A stretch of 52,899 bases of DNA from a virus. The stretch covers positions 1-52,899 of the IMG/VR virus record IMGVR_UViG_3300027861_000040; one strand, written 5' to 3'. The translations under genes were made by a program, and so were the position numbers. Below are positions 1 through 7,630 of the stretch, piece after piece; the stretch's first letter is position 1; the number at the start of each line of letters is the position of its first letter. Under the pieces are notes generated by a model. It saw only the letters and a list, made by a program, of their open reading frames with translations. It had not been told where the DNA came from and searched no databases.

Positions 1-115
1 TCTTATCCAATGGCAGGTAAATGTGGTCGCCAACTGAGATTTTATAATCTATCACTATTGACAACGTGTTAACAGTAGAAATTAGCTCACATAAGTGGCG
101 GTGAGTATCAAGGGT

Positions 116-141
116 TGCAACCTTGTAAGAGAACCAAATTA
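116..141 (+). repeat. Internal repeat of the structured RNA, copy 1
   Basis: A 26-nt segment beginning TGCAACCTTGT and ending CAAATTA recurs at 696-721 with three mismatches. The copies are 580 nt apart, both inside the non-coding region. Confidence 0.75.
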
Positions 142-230
142 AGGCGTTGAAGAGCATAAGCCCAGACGTGGCAGAACCAACTTAATGGAGAGCAAAACAT
201 TTGCGTTGCTCACTCTCTCCCTTAGATATA

Positions 231-307
231 GATTAGTTAGAGGGTCAGTTAGATGTACATCAACTTAAATCAACTCCGTAAGAGAGCCCTCTTACTAATC
301 TTTTTAT
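231..307 (+). terminator. Terminator-like long stem inside the RNA region
   Basis: The arms 231-244 and 287-300 pair at 13 of 14 positions and are followed at once by TTTTTATTT. The 42-nt interior holds a smaller GTTAGATGT/ACATCAAC element. It could end a separate RNA lying left of base 307, or simply be a closing stem of the larger fold. Confidence 0.4.
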
Positions 308-695
308 TTCCTCCTGTGGGTAATTCCAGCGCAGGCATCTTGGAGGTGTAAATCCTACCATTAGCTAAAGAAGATGAAGGAATACTGGATAAGAATTAGA
401 AAGGCTGTAAGTCTACCACGCAATAGGAGTCGTGATTAGGACATAGTAGTATTTATACTGCAACAGCGTATACCAAGCAAGTAGATAAACTGCTTATTTA
501 ATTTGATACAGGGCTCTGAGAGTTACCCTCTTTACTATTTGTGGGACCACTGCGAGCTAGTGGGAAGTCTAGTAGTATTAATATTTAGGGGATATGGCAA
601 ATAGTTTTGCAGAAACGGCTTAGTATGATATCCTAGCAACAGAATAGACCGTCAGAAGGGTGCAAAGCCCTTCATTTATACCCAATCATACAAAG

Positions 696-721
696 TGCAA
701 CCTTGTGAGAGTAACAAATTA
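696..721 (+). repeat. Internal repeat of the structured RNA, copy 2
   Basis: Second copy of the 26-nt segment at 116-141, with three substitutions. It could be a loop or strand conserved between two related RNA units, or a remnant of tandem duplication. Confidence 0.75.
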
Positions 722-1465
722 CAATGTAGGTAGCGTGGACAGGAACAGAGCTTGCAGATTACTGTCACCTTATAGTAGAAATACTGTAATGGTTGGAGGG
801 CAAGTACATTGTAATCATATTAATCAAGTTGGTGGTACGCACCATTAAATGCTGCTCAAAAGATTTTAATAGAATCTTTCATGTAAGAGCTTGATTAAAA
901 TATTTCTCTTGTGTAGAGGAAGTCCTATGTTGTCAGGACTTTAAACTATAGATGTTAAACTATAGTGTAAAATAGACAAAACACATTGTAAACAGTACCT
1001 TTCTTGTAAGGGGAGCAGTTACAAACAAGTGTGGATAGCACAAAGACCTTACAGGGTTCTAAAACTATCAGTATTATAAGCAAAGAGTATAGCCTGTAAG
1101 CTATATGTGGTTACTTATAAATTTAGGGATTTGAGCTACTATCCTAGAAAAACGTAAAATGCTATGTTCAAACTAAAAAAAGAACTGGACAATGGTGTGA
1201 TGCCTAAAGCTAATTATATAATCAGAAGTGCCTAATCTTAAGATAGAAATGTCTTAAGTATCCCGCAAGGGCTTATGGATTTTATGTGCCAGCATAATTG
1301 AAATAAGACTTAAGCAAAGTGTCATTGGGCCAATGACATTGAGTGAGAGTAAAATGATTATATTCTAACCTGTTACTATGCAGTCAATCATAGTATGGCA
1401 AAGTTAATGAAGGTGTATTTCACATCGTGTGCTTACTACAGAAAGTCTGTAGGTCATTAACACTT

Positions 1466-1493
1466 CAACCGAGTAGTGCTAGGTTGTTTTTTT
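1466..1493 (+). terminator. Weak intrinsic terminator at the end of the RNA region
   Basis: CAACC (1466-1470) pairs with GGTTG (1482-1486), followed by seven T residues. The stem is only five base pairs, so this is tentative, but it sits where the dense folding stops. Confidence 0.4.
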
Positions 1494-1672
1494 ATAAGTT
1501 ATCCCATCTTGAAAAAATAGAGGGTGACTTGAAGTATAATAAGAATCACCTAAACCTTCATGTGCTGAAGGGTAGTAAGGACAGGCTCACTTACAAATAA
1601 GGATATATAATCCTGTCATTATTGACAGGATATCCTTAAAATAAATTTATTCCCAACTTAAAACTTAAAATT
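1494..1672 (+). promoter_or_regulatory. Leader with three hairpins before the first gene
   Basis: Between the putative terminator and the first start codon there are hairpins at 1523-1527/1546-1550 (GGTGA/TCACC), 1555-1560/1566-1571 (CCTTCA/TGAAGG) and a strong 16-bp hairpin at 1598-1638: inner arms 1610-1618/1623-1631 with a TTAT loop, outer arms 1598-1604/1632-1638. No T-run follows the last one, so it looks more like an mRNA leader or processing structure than a terminator. Confidence 0.5.
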
Positions 1673-2188
1673 ATGTCAAAAGAACAATTAAAGAAAACAG
1701 AATTACATTTAACAGTAGATAAACAATGGTTACTTGAAAATCATCCTGATTTAACACTTAAAGAAATGTGTAAAAATAAAATGATTAAAGAAGAATCTTT
1801 TATAGAAGAAACAGGAAGAATTGAATCAGTTATGATTGAAGGTAAAATTTATACTACAGAAAATGAAGATGATAATTATTACAGGCATTTACAAAACTAT
1901 TTAGATAATTTAATTGAATCTCCTAAACATTTATATGTAACATTAACAAATTTTTTAAAAATTGTTAAAGCTTATGATGAATTTCTTGAAGTTGATAATG
2001 GTTATTTTCATTATGATTTTTTTATGAAATCAGATAAAGATGGACAAATATCTCCTCAAAAATACAATGAAGACACAGATACATTTAGTCCACGTCATTA
2101 TAATCTTCAATATTTGTTTGATTCAAGTTCTTGGATTATGGATAAACTAAATAAATTAGCAATTAAAAAAAATAAAGATGAAAAATAA
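1673..2188 (+). CDS. Hypothetical protein
   Basis: This 171-residue protein has no recognisable domain. It is charged, ends in a Lys-rich tail, and shows no signal peptide or membrane segment. The start is preceded by an A-rich leader (acttaaaacttaaaatt) like those before many genes here. It overlaps the next gene by 11 nt and is the first of four small genes between two structured RNA regions, so it may be part of an early accessory operon. Function unknown. Confidence 0.85.
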   Translation: MSKEQLKKTELHLTVDKQWLLENHPDLTLKEMCKNKMIKEESFIEETGRIESVMIEGKIYTTENEDDNYYRHLQNYLDNLIESPKHLYVTLTNFLKIVKAYDEFLEVDNGYFHYDFFMKSDKDGQISPQKYNEDTDTFSPRHYNLQYLFDSSSWIMDKLNKLAIKKNKDEK

Positions 2189-2456
2189 AATAAATAGAGT
2201 ACCAAAAAAAGTTAAAGATATAATCAGTGATGATATATTTCCTAATTTAAACTTTACAAATTCTAATTTATTATTTTTATCTATGTCTGACTCTTTTAAG
2301 CGTGATCTATTAATTCACGCTTTAAAAGAAAAAGATATAAATACATATATGCATTATTCTAAATTATTAATAGATAATCCAAGAAATAAAGGAGGATTTT
2401 CATCAGAAGAAATTGAAAAAATATTTAAAACTTATACAAATGACACAAAAAATTAA
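2178..2456 (+). CDS. Hypothetical protein
   Basis: A 92-residue soluble protein with no recognised domain. It overlaps both neighbours (11 nt upstream, 17 nt downstream), as expected for translationally coupled phage genes. The hydrophobic and charged spacing suggests a small helical fold. Function unknown. Confidence 0.8.
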   Translation: MKNKINRVPKKVKDIISDDIFPNLNFTNSNLLFLSMSDSFKRDLLIHALKEKDINTYMHYSKLLIDNPRNKGGFSSEEIEKIFKTYTNDTKN

Positions 2457-2739
2457 ATTAAACTCAAAAAATAAATATAAATTACAACAAGCATTAATTA
2501 AAGCTATTAATGATATTAATGTAATTAACTCAACTTTTAATATAGAGGATAAAGAAATAATGATTCCAGAATGGCTTTTAGGAATTATGATAAAAGATGA
2601 AGTTAATATGATTGTTAAAAAAGATTATAACATTGATAATATAACAAAGCTTATATTTGATACTAATAATAGTAAAAAATTTAATGAAACATATATTAAT
2701 CATGAAAATCCTTTTAGAAATAAATTATGTAAAAATTAA
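2440..2739 (+). CDS. Hypothetical protein
   Basis: A 99-residue Lys/Asn/Ile-rich protein from the ATG at 2440. An ATG at 2413 in the same frame would add nine residues and lengthen the overlap with the preceding gene from 17 to 44 nt, so I prefer 2440. No domain recognised. Confidence 0.75.
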   Translation: MTQKIKLNSKNKYKLQQALIKAINDINVINSTFNIEDKEIMIPEWLLGIMIKDEVNMIVKKDYNIDNITKLIFDTNNSKKFNETYINHENPFRNKLCKN

Positions 2740-2744
2740 AAACA

Positions 2745-3119
2745 ATGAAAGTAAAAATACACATAGCAAAACCGTTCTTTAAAGAAGTAGAACAAAAGAT
2801 AACAAAAAGAACTGTAGGAGAAATAGTACTAGGAAAAGAAAAGAATAAAAATATAACAAAAGACATAGTAACTACTATCACTAAACCTAAAAGATCTAAA
2901 TGTATAGTAAATACATTATCATTTGATAACATTAATTCTAATGACATTGAAAAAATTGTTTCAAATATAAGAGATAGATATGGTATCAAACTTAATAAGA
3001 AAAAAGAAATGGTGTTTGTACAACCAAATACTACCAAGTCTTTACCTAAACTTTCATACACATTGCAAAAGTTTTGTGATAAAATGAAAAAACAGGCAGA
3101 AGAATACTCTTCTAATTAA
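2745..3119 (+). CDS. Hypothetical basic protein
   Basis: A 124-residue basic protein with no membrane segment or recognised domain. It starts 5 nt after the previous stop, and its own stop abuts the first arm of the structured RNA at 3121, so that RNA may be carried on the 3' end of this transcript. A long antisense reading frame here is only its mirror. Function unknown. Confidence 0.8.
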   Translation: MKVKIHIAKPFFKEVEQKITKRTVGEIVLGKEKNKNITKDIVTTITKPKRSKCIVNTLSFDNINSNDIEKIVSNIRDRYGIKLNKKKEMVFVQPNTTKSLPKLSYTLQKFCDKMKKQAEEYSSN

Positions 3120-3120
3120 A

Positions 3121-3530
3121 AAATTTTGAAATAAAAGAGAACAACTGATATAAAAAGAGCGTCAGGGTTTTCCTCTTTTGGCTTGATTATGTCATCTGGT
3201 TACATTATTTCAAAATTTGGTGGACAGTGGCCTATATTGTCCTTAATTGAGTGCAGAATGAAATGTCAGCCATGCACTCAGCCAATACTTTTTTGTGTGC
3301 CTAAATGTGAAACTCATAGCAAGGTCGTAAGTACCTCGAGAAGACTTATATGGATAGAGTTATAGCCTCTATACACAAAACTAACTAGTCCCACAATGAG
3401 TTGAAGAAGTTCAACTTTGGGCAGAAATAAGAGTTTAAAAACTAACCTAAAATAACAAACAAATGGCAGAATCAATAGCTTAAGATATTGATTGGGATAT
3501 TATCCTTAGTCTGCTCTCTTATTTTCTTAA
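3121..3530 (+). ncRNA. Second structured RNA, about 400 nt
   Basis: The 429-nt gap between genes is filled by nested inverted repeats. A perfect 14-bp stem joins 3121-3134 to 3205-3218 and encloses AAAAGAG/CTCTTTT (3153-3159/3173-3179). Then come GAGTGCA/TGCACTC (3249-3255/3273-3279), ATAGAG/CTCTAT (3354-3359/3367-3372) and CCCA/TGGG (3390-3393/3418-3421) enclosing GTTGAA/TTCAAC with a GAAG loop (3400-3415). A 3' domain closed by AAATAAGAG/CTCTTATTT (3425-3433/3516-3524) encloses GCAGA/TCTGC (3466-3470/3510-3514), AATCAATA/TATTGATT (3470-3477/3486-3493) and GGATA/TATCC. This is far more pairing than other gaps in the window show. No known RNA family is recognised. The strand is inferred from the neighbouring genes. 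Confidence 0.7.
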
Positions 3531-3548
3531 CTTATTAAAATATTAATT

Positions 3549-4574
3549 ATGAATATATACTTTGATAGATGTGAGTCTAATGAAAAAAAATGTAGAGAAA
3601 TTTTAAAACTACCTAAGCACATTCAATTAGCTTTGCATGATCAAATTTTGCATCACAGCAAATTTAATACAGAAATGAATTATCTTAATATTGTAAAAAA
3701 AGTAAATAAATTACATTCTACATTATGTTATAAAGAACTTAAAAAAGGTACATATTCTTTATATATTAAATCATATACTAAATTTGGTTTTACTTATGAT
3801 TTTACTACTAAAAAATTAAATATTTGGAAAAATAGCTTAAATAAAAAAAATTCTAATGAATTTTTATTAGATATGTTTGTTTTTTTATCTCAAAATAGAG
3901 AAAAATATAAAATTTATGAATTTGATAATGGCTTATTTGATATTGATTTTGATATTGAAATATTAGAAAAAACTTTTAATTCTAAACTAGGTATTTTACT
4001 TAATCCTATTAGATTAAAATTACCAGAAAATATATTTCATTTACCACCATCAATTTTTAAAAATATTGTTTTTGGTAAAATAAAAACTAAAAATGATTTA
4101 TTAGAATATATTTTAAGATATAGTTATAAATTTAAAAAAAGTTTTCTAACTTCTGATATTTTAGAAAAAATATCTGATTTAAAACTTACTCATAATAATT
4201 ATCAAAATATGAGATCTTGTTTTGATGATGCTAAAACTTTTAATCATTTTATAACTTTATTATATAATAAATATATACCTGGTAATCATATTATGGGATA
4301 TAAGAAATATAATTTTAAAGATTGTGCAATAAATATTATAAAAGATTTTAATGAAATTTTATTATATGCATCTTATGTAAATTATAAATTTAATATAAAT
4401 GATATTAATAATTTATTTGATAATAAATCTGATTATAATCAAAAATTTTTAAAAAATTTAAAAGAAAAAGATAGATTAAATAGACAGATGTATAATTTAT
4501 TATATTTACCTAATAATTCTAGAATGTATGGTTTTACTCGTTCAGAAGACATATATAATGATTTACCCTTTTAG
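3549..4574 (+). CDS. Hypothetical protein
   Basis: A 341-residue protein, very rich in Lys, Asn, Phe and Tyr, with no recognised domain and no membrane segment. It lies alone between the structured RNA (ending about 3530) and a strong terminator at 4600-4637, so it may be transcribed together with that RNA and nothing else. Its only Cys residues are scattered, so no zinc site is apparent. Function unknown. Confidence 0.85.
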   Translation: MNIYFDRCESNEKKCREILKLPKHIQLALHDQILHHSKFNTEMNYLNIVKKVNKLHSTLCYKELKKGTYSLYIKSYTKFGFTYDFTTKKLNIWKNSLNKKNSNEFLLDMFVFLSQNREKYKIYEFDNGLFDIDFDIEILEKTFNSKLGILLNPIRLKLPENIFHLPPSIFKNIVFGKIKTKNDLLEYILRYSYKFKKSFLTSDILEKISDLKLTHNNYQNMRSCFDDAKTFNHFITLLYNKYIPGNHIMGYKKYNFKDCAINIIKDFNEILLYASYVNYKFNINDINNLFDNKSDYNQKFLKNLKEKDRLNRQMYNLLYLPNNSRMYGFTRSEDIYNDLPF

Positions 4575-4597
4575 TTAATGTTGGGAAACTTTAACAA

Positions 4598-4639
4598 TAA
4601 ATGGTGACTAATTTATATTAATACTTTAGTCACCATTTT
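4598..4639 (+). terminator. Intrinsic terminator
   Basis: A perfect 12-bp stem AATGGTGACTAA/TTAGTCACCATT (4600-4611/4626-4637) is followed by TTAATTA, just after the 341-residue gene. Confidence 0.75.
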
Positions 4640-4700
4640 AATTATAGCTATATAATAAAATAAATTTATGCTAAAATTTAATTTATTTTCTTAAGTTAAT

Positions 4701-4708
4701 TATATTTG
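4701..4708 (+). promoter_or_regulatory. Bacteroidota-type -7 promoter box
   Basis: TATATTTG matches the host -7 consensus TAnnTTTG. It lies 18 nt before the ATG at 4727 and just after a terminator, so it probably starts the next transcript. I see no clear -33 element. Confidence 0.5.
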
Positions 4709-4726
4709 ACATATACATAAAAAAAT

Positions 4727-4981
4727 ATGTTATATCAATTACCAAATGGTCATACAGTTGAAATAAGTTTAGAAGAATACTTATCATTAAGTGATGATGA
4801 ACTTAAATCATTAAATGGTTCTAATTATGGATTACAATTAAATAATCCAATGTTTGGAACTGTAATAAATAAACCTGGTAAATTAGATAAAGAAAAACCC
4901 CTCATTTCTGAAAAAGATATATATAATATTTCTACAGAAGACAAAATTCAAGATCAAGATTTCAAACTTGATGAAGAATAA
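4727..4981 (+). CDS. Small acidic phage protein
   Basis: An 84-residue protein that opens MLYQLPNGHTVEISLEEYL and then runs into a polar, acidic C-terminus. The first 30 residues look like a small folded motif; the rest is probably disordered. It is the first gene after the promoter-like box at 4701. No function can be assigned. Confidence 0.8.
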   Translation: MLYQLPNGHTVEISLEEYLSLSDDELKSLNGSNYGLQLNNPMFGTVINKPGKLDKEKPLISEKDIYNISTEDKIQDQDFKLDEE

Positions 4982-5020
4982 ATAAATAATAACTTTTATT
5001 AATAATTAAAACTAAAAACA

Positions 5021-5038
5021 ATGAAAAAATATGTTTAA
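5021..5038 (+). other. Five-codon ORF overlapping the next start
   Basis: ATG AAA AAA TAT GTT TAA lies directly after the A-rich leader aaactaaaaaca and overlaps, in another frame, the ATG at 5031. It could be a leader peptide controlling the next gene, or mark an indel that moved the original start. Confidence 0.3.
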
Positions 5039-5561
5039 GTCAAAAGTATGCGTATGCTCAGATGAAGCTGGAGCAATTATTGTTCAAACTGAAAATCCTG
5101 ATTATGGATACATCAGATTAGAACAAACTAAAACAAATTTTAAAAAAACTGGATGGATAAAAAAACAAAAACTTTCTTCATTAATATTTGGAGAAGTTGA
5201 TGAGTTAAAAGAACTTAACTGGCAAAATGGAATGGTATTACCTGGAAATATTGTTGTTTTAGAACAACTTGAACCTTTTAGTACTGAAGAACCTGATAGA
5301 GATTATAAAATAGCAGGTTCTACTGGTATTATATGTTGTGTTGATGGTCAACCAATATATAGAAGATCGTATTATGAACCAAATGAAGATATTAATGATA
5401 CATTAATTGAACATGATAATGGTGAAGTAATAAGTGAAGCATTTAAATTAGAATTAGAAGAATTATCAAATTCTCAACCTATTGATGATTTAAATGCAAA
5501 TGTAAAACCTACCAAAAGTAAAAAGAAAACTAAAGTTTCTGATGATATAGATTTATCTTAA
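5031..5561 (+). CDS. Conserved-looking phage protein of unknown function
   Basis: A 176-residue protein with a beta-rich core (residues about 5-140) and a Lys/Asp-rich tail. It has Cys at residues 7 and 9 and a CC pair in the middle, with no clear zinc-site spacing. The start is uncertain because a better-placed ATG at 5021 opens only a five-codon frame. A terminator follows, so it shares a transcript with the 84-residue gene. Function unknown. Confidence 0.8.
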   Translation: MFKSKVCVCSDEAGAIIVQTENPDYGYIRLEQTKTNFKKTGWIKKQKLSSLIFGEVDELKELNWQNGMVLPGNIVVLEQLEPFSTEEPDRDYKIAGSTGIICCVDGQPIYRRSYYEPNEDINDTLIEHDNGEVISEAFKLELEELSNSQPIDDLNANVKPTKSKKKTKVSDDIDLS

Positions 5562-5585
5562 TCTCAAATACTTGATAAGTTTAAA

Positions 5586-5614
5586 AAAAAGGGCTCAAAG
5601 TGGGCCCTTTTCTA
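5586..5614 (+). terminator. Intrinsic terminator
   Basis: AAAAGGGC (5587-5594) pairs with GCCCTTTT (5604-5611), with a 9-nt loop and T-rich sequence after. It closes the 4727-5561 unit. Confidence 0.8.
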
Positions 5615-5636
5615 TTTTAATTAAAAACGTTTCCCA

Positions 5637-6116
5637 ATGATTACAAAAGACTTTAAAGATTTAAAAAAATTAAATAATAATAATAATATTAATTATAATG
5701 GTAATTTAAAAAATTATCAACTTAATTCTTCTAATACACAAATTTATGAAATAGATAAATTTAATAAATATCAAAATTTCTTATATAAAAGAGCTTTATA
5801 TGGATTAAATATGTTTGAAGAAAATGAAATTAAAAAAATGCATTGGCAAAAAAGAAAAAGAATTATTAAAGTACATAAAAAAGCTCAAAATGCATTAAAT
5901 TTGTATAAACAAGAAAAAACTAATAAATATATAAAAGAATTTTTTAAATTGTTTCACAAAAGTAAATTGTGTAAAGAATTAATTGAAGATTTTATAGATC
6001 CAAATTATATTAATGATTTAGATTTTAAAAGTTTAAAAATATCTAAAGAAGATATTGTTAAAATATTTATAAAAAATTCAGTTTTACCAAAAAACTTTTA
6101 TAAACTAAAAGTATGA
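5637..6116 (+). CDS. Hypothetical basic protein
   Basis: A 159-residue Lys/Asn-rich protein with an Asn-rich N-terminus (residues about 13-35) and a basic, probably helical centre. It is the first gene of a long run of overlapping genes and overlaps the next by 4 nt (ATGA). No domain recognised. Confidence 0.8.
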   Translation: MITKDFKDLKKLNNNNNINYNGNLKNYQLNSSNTQIYEIDKFNKYQNFLYKRALYGLNMFEENEIKKMHWQKRKRIIKVHKKAQNALNLYKQEKTNKYIKEFFKLFHKSKLCKELIEDFIDPNYINDLDFKSLKISKEDIVKIFIKNSVLPKNFYKLKV

Positions 6117-6475
6117 GCAAAGAAAGATTTAAAGGATTATCAAATGAAGAAATAACATATATTTACTTTTATTTAAGTAATAAACTTTCTGATTATGATA
6201 ATATAATAAATGACAATGGTGTTTCTCATGTAATTGATGGCCCAATAGGCAAAGTTGGATTTTTTCAAGAATACAGTCAAGAAAAGATTGATTTGATAAA
6301 AAATTCTAACAAAATTAAATATATGAGAAATATTATTAAAAAATTAAAACCGATTGTAGAACTAATAGAGGATTCAGAACCTCTATTGGTTCAAATTGTA
6401 AAAAATTCAGTTGATACTATATTACTAACTCGCTTTAATGACAATGATAATGAAGACAATGAAGATATGCTTTAA
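6113..6475 (+). CDS. Hypothetical protein
   Basis: A 120-residue protein, mostly helical by composition, with an acidic C-terminal tail rich in Asp, Asn and Glu. It shares an ATGA overlap with the upstream gene and overlaps the HNH gene downstream. No recognised domain. Confidence 0.8.
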   Translation: MSKERFKGLSNEEITYIYFYLSNKLSDYDNIINDNGVSHVIDGPIGKVGFFQEYSQEKIDLIKNSNKIKYMRNIIKKLKPIVELIEDSEPLLVQIVKNSVDTILLTRFNDNDNEDNEDML

Positions 6476-6848
6476 ATGTAAGAATGAAAAACCAATTTGG
6501 AAAAATCATTTAGGAAAAAAATATTGTAAATATTGTTGGATGAGTAATTTATCACTTAAAAAAGATGTAAAACAAAAACGTATAAAAGCTTTTTCAGATA
6601 AGAAACTTAAAGAAACAAGAGAATATTCTAAACTAAGAAAAATATATTTAGACAAACATCCTATGTGTGAAGCATCAATTCATAATTGTTCACTTAAAGC
6701 ATCTGAAATTCATCATATTAAAGGTAGAGGTTCAAATTACTTATTATGTGAAGAATGGATGGCTGTTTGTAGAAATTGTCACACTTGGATTGAAAATAAT
6801 CCAATAGAGGCTACTTCAAAAGGTTTTAGAAAATCTAAAATAAAATGA
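6459..6848 (+). CDS. HNH endonuclease
   Basis: A 129-residue protein with a zinc ribbon at the N-terminus (CFKCKNEKP then CKYC) and an HNH core near residues 80-115: EIHHIKGRGSN, then CRNCHTWIENN. The HH pair, Asn and final His are the usual catalytic and metal residues of HNH nucleases. In phages such proteins act in packaging, recombination or homing; here it stands alone among small genes, so homing or an accessory role is possible. ATG codons at 6438, 6444 and 6450 are also in frame; I chose 6459 because the ribbon begins directly after it. It ends in an ATGA overlap with the next small gene. Confidence 0.85.
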   Translation: MKICFKCKNEKPIWKNHLGKKYCKYCWMSNLSLKKDVKQKRIKAFSDKKLKETREYSKLRKIYLDKHPMCEASIHNCSLKASEIHHIKGRGSNYLLCEEWMAVCRNCHTWIENNPIEATSKGFRKSKIK

Positions 6849-6976
6849 AAAATATAAAAAAAAGAAAAGCTATAGAATTAAGTGATATGATAAGTTTTTG
6901 GACTAAAAATAATAATGGAAGTTTTAATATAAAACTTTATACTAGAATTTGTTGCATTAAATCTCAAATTAGATGA
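6845..6976 (+). CDS. 43-residue small protein
   Basis: A very short gene joined by ATGA overlaps at both ends, to the HNH gene and to the next membrane protein gene. This coupling is the main evidence that it is real. It is Lys-rich at the start and has a Cys-Cys pair near the end. Function unknown. Confidence 0.65.
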   Translation: MKNIKKRKAIELSDMISFWTKNNNGSFNIKLYTRICCIKSQIR

Positions 6977-7272
6977 CTGTAAGTTTAATATTTTACATAT
7001 TATCATTTATAATTGGAACTGTATTTGGTTATTTAATTTCATCTATAAAGTTTAAAAGTTTAAGTAGATACGGATTAACTAAAAAAATGTATTTAACTAT
7101 GATGGTTTTTGAAATTAATAAAAAAATTGAAGAAAATATTGAAGCAGATACACCTGATTCATATCATAAAGCTTATGAATTAGATCAGGAAAAAAGAAAA
7201 TTATTAAAAAAAATTAAAAAACTAACAAATGGAAGATTGTCAAATTTGCACACAAACAAGAGAAAATTGTGA
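6973..7272 (+). CDS. Single-pass membrane protein with cytoplasmic helix
   Basis: A 99-residue protein with one N-terminal membrane segment (residues about 3-23, LIFYILSFIIGTVFGYLISS) followed by a charged, probably coiled-coil region. Expected topology is an N-terminal anchor with the helix in the cytoplasm. It overlaps the next gene by 44 nt. Function unknown. Confidence 0.8.
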   Translation: MTVSLIFYILSFIIGTVFGYLISSIKFKSLSRYGLTKKMYLTMMVFEINKKIEENIEADTPDSYHKAYELDQEKRKLLKKIKKLTNGRLSNLHTNKRKL

Positions 7273-7630
7273 ATGTCATATTAATAGAGAAAAAGAAGCA
7301 AATGATTTTACAAAAATCATAAATGAAAGCATAAATCATAAAGAAGATGAATTAATTGATTTAATTAATGAAAGAATATTAGAAAATCATATTGAAACTA
7401 AAAAACAATCAAGAAGAGAAGGTTTTAATATTGGTGTTTTAACTATTTTATTATTTCAATTAGGTAATATATTAATGACATCATCCAGTATTATATATAT
7501 AATATTTGGAATAATATTTTCAGCAATATCAATATTTGTTGCTTTACCATATATTGTTTACCAATTAATATCTATATATTTTGATATAAAATATTATTTT
7601 ATTAAAAATAAGAAAAATGATAAAAACTAA
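7229..7630 (+). CDS. Two-pass membrane protein with Cys-rich N-terminus
   Basis: A 133-residue protein. It starts with a Cys-rich stretch (CQICTQTRENCECH) that could bind a metal, continues as a charged helix, and then has two membrane segments at about residues 70-90 and 95-118. It is nested between a single-pass membrane protein and the helicase gene, overlapping each. Function unknown; the paired membrane genes suggest an envelope-associated role. Confidence 0.8.
   Translation: MEDCQICTQTRENCECHINREKEANDFTKIINESINHKEDELIDLINERILENHIETKKQSRREGFNIGVLTILLFQLGNILMTSSSIIYIIFGIIFSAISIFVALPYIVYQLISIYFDIKYYFIKNKKNDKN

Larger units (their letters stand above)
1..1493 (+). ncRNA. Large structured non-coding RNA region, cut by the left edge
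   Basis: No convincing gene lies in the first 1.5 kb, and base composition is visibly more balanced than in the AT-rich genes that follow. The region is dense in inverted repeats with good loops: 231-244 with 287-300 (13 of 14 pairs), 190-195/206-211, 547-551/559-563, 590-595/628-633, 655-660/668-673, 982-991 with 1019-1033, 1074-1080/1114-1120 enclosing 1088-1093/1100-1105, 1237-1243/1252-1258, 1320-1327/1331-1338, 1374-1380/1389-1395, and 1403-1410/1454-1461 enclosing a CTACAG/CTGTAG hairpin. A weak terminator ends it near 1493. Large ornate phage RNAs such as GOLLD and ROOL are the closest known concept, but I cannot assign a family from the sequence. The strand is inferred from the terminator and the downstream genes. 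It may be more than one RNA, because a second terminator-like stem ends at 300. Confidence 0.7.

Noticed and set aside
660-848. A 62-residue reading frame on the plus strand
   Set aside because: It lies inside the structured RNA region, shares its composition, has no leader before its start and no recognisable protein pattern.
2714-3061. A 115-residue hydrophobic frame on the minus strand
   Set aside because: It is the antisense mirror of a real gene on the plus strand; hydrophobic mirrors are common opposite Lys-rich genes.
3183-3365. A 60-residue reading frame on the plus strand
   Set aside because: It runs through several strong stems of the second structured RNA and has no leader or protein character.
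1-3548. tRNA genes in the non-coding regions
   Set aside because: I looked for a T-loop pattern (GTTCAAATC type) within a cloverleaf and found none; the inverted repeats do not fit tRNA spacing.
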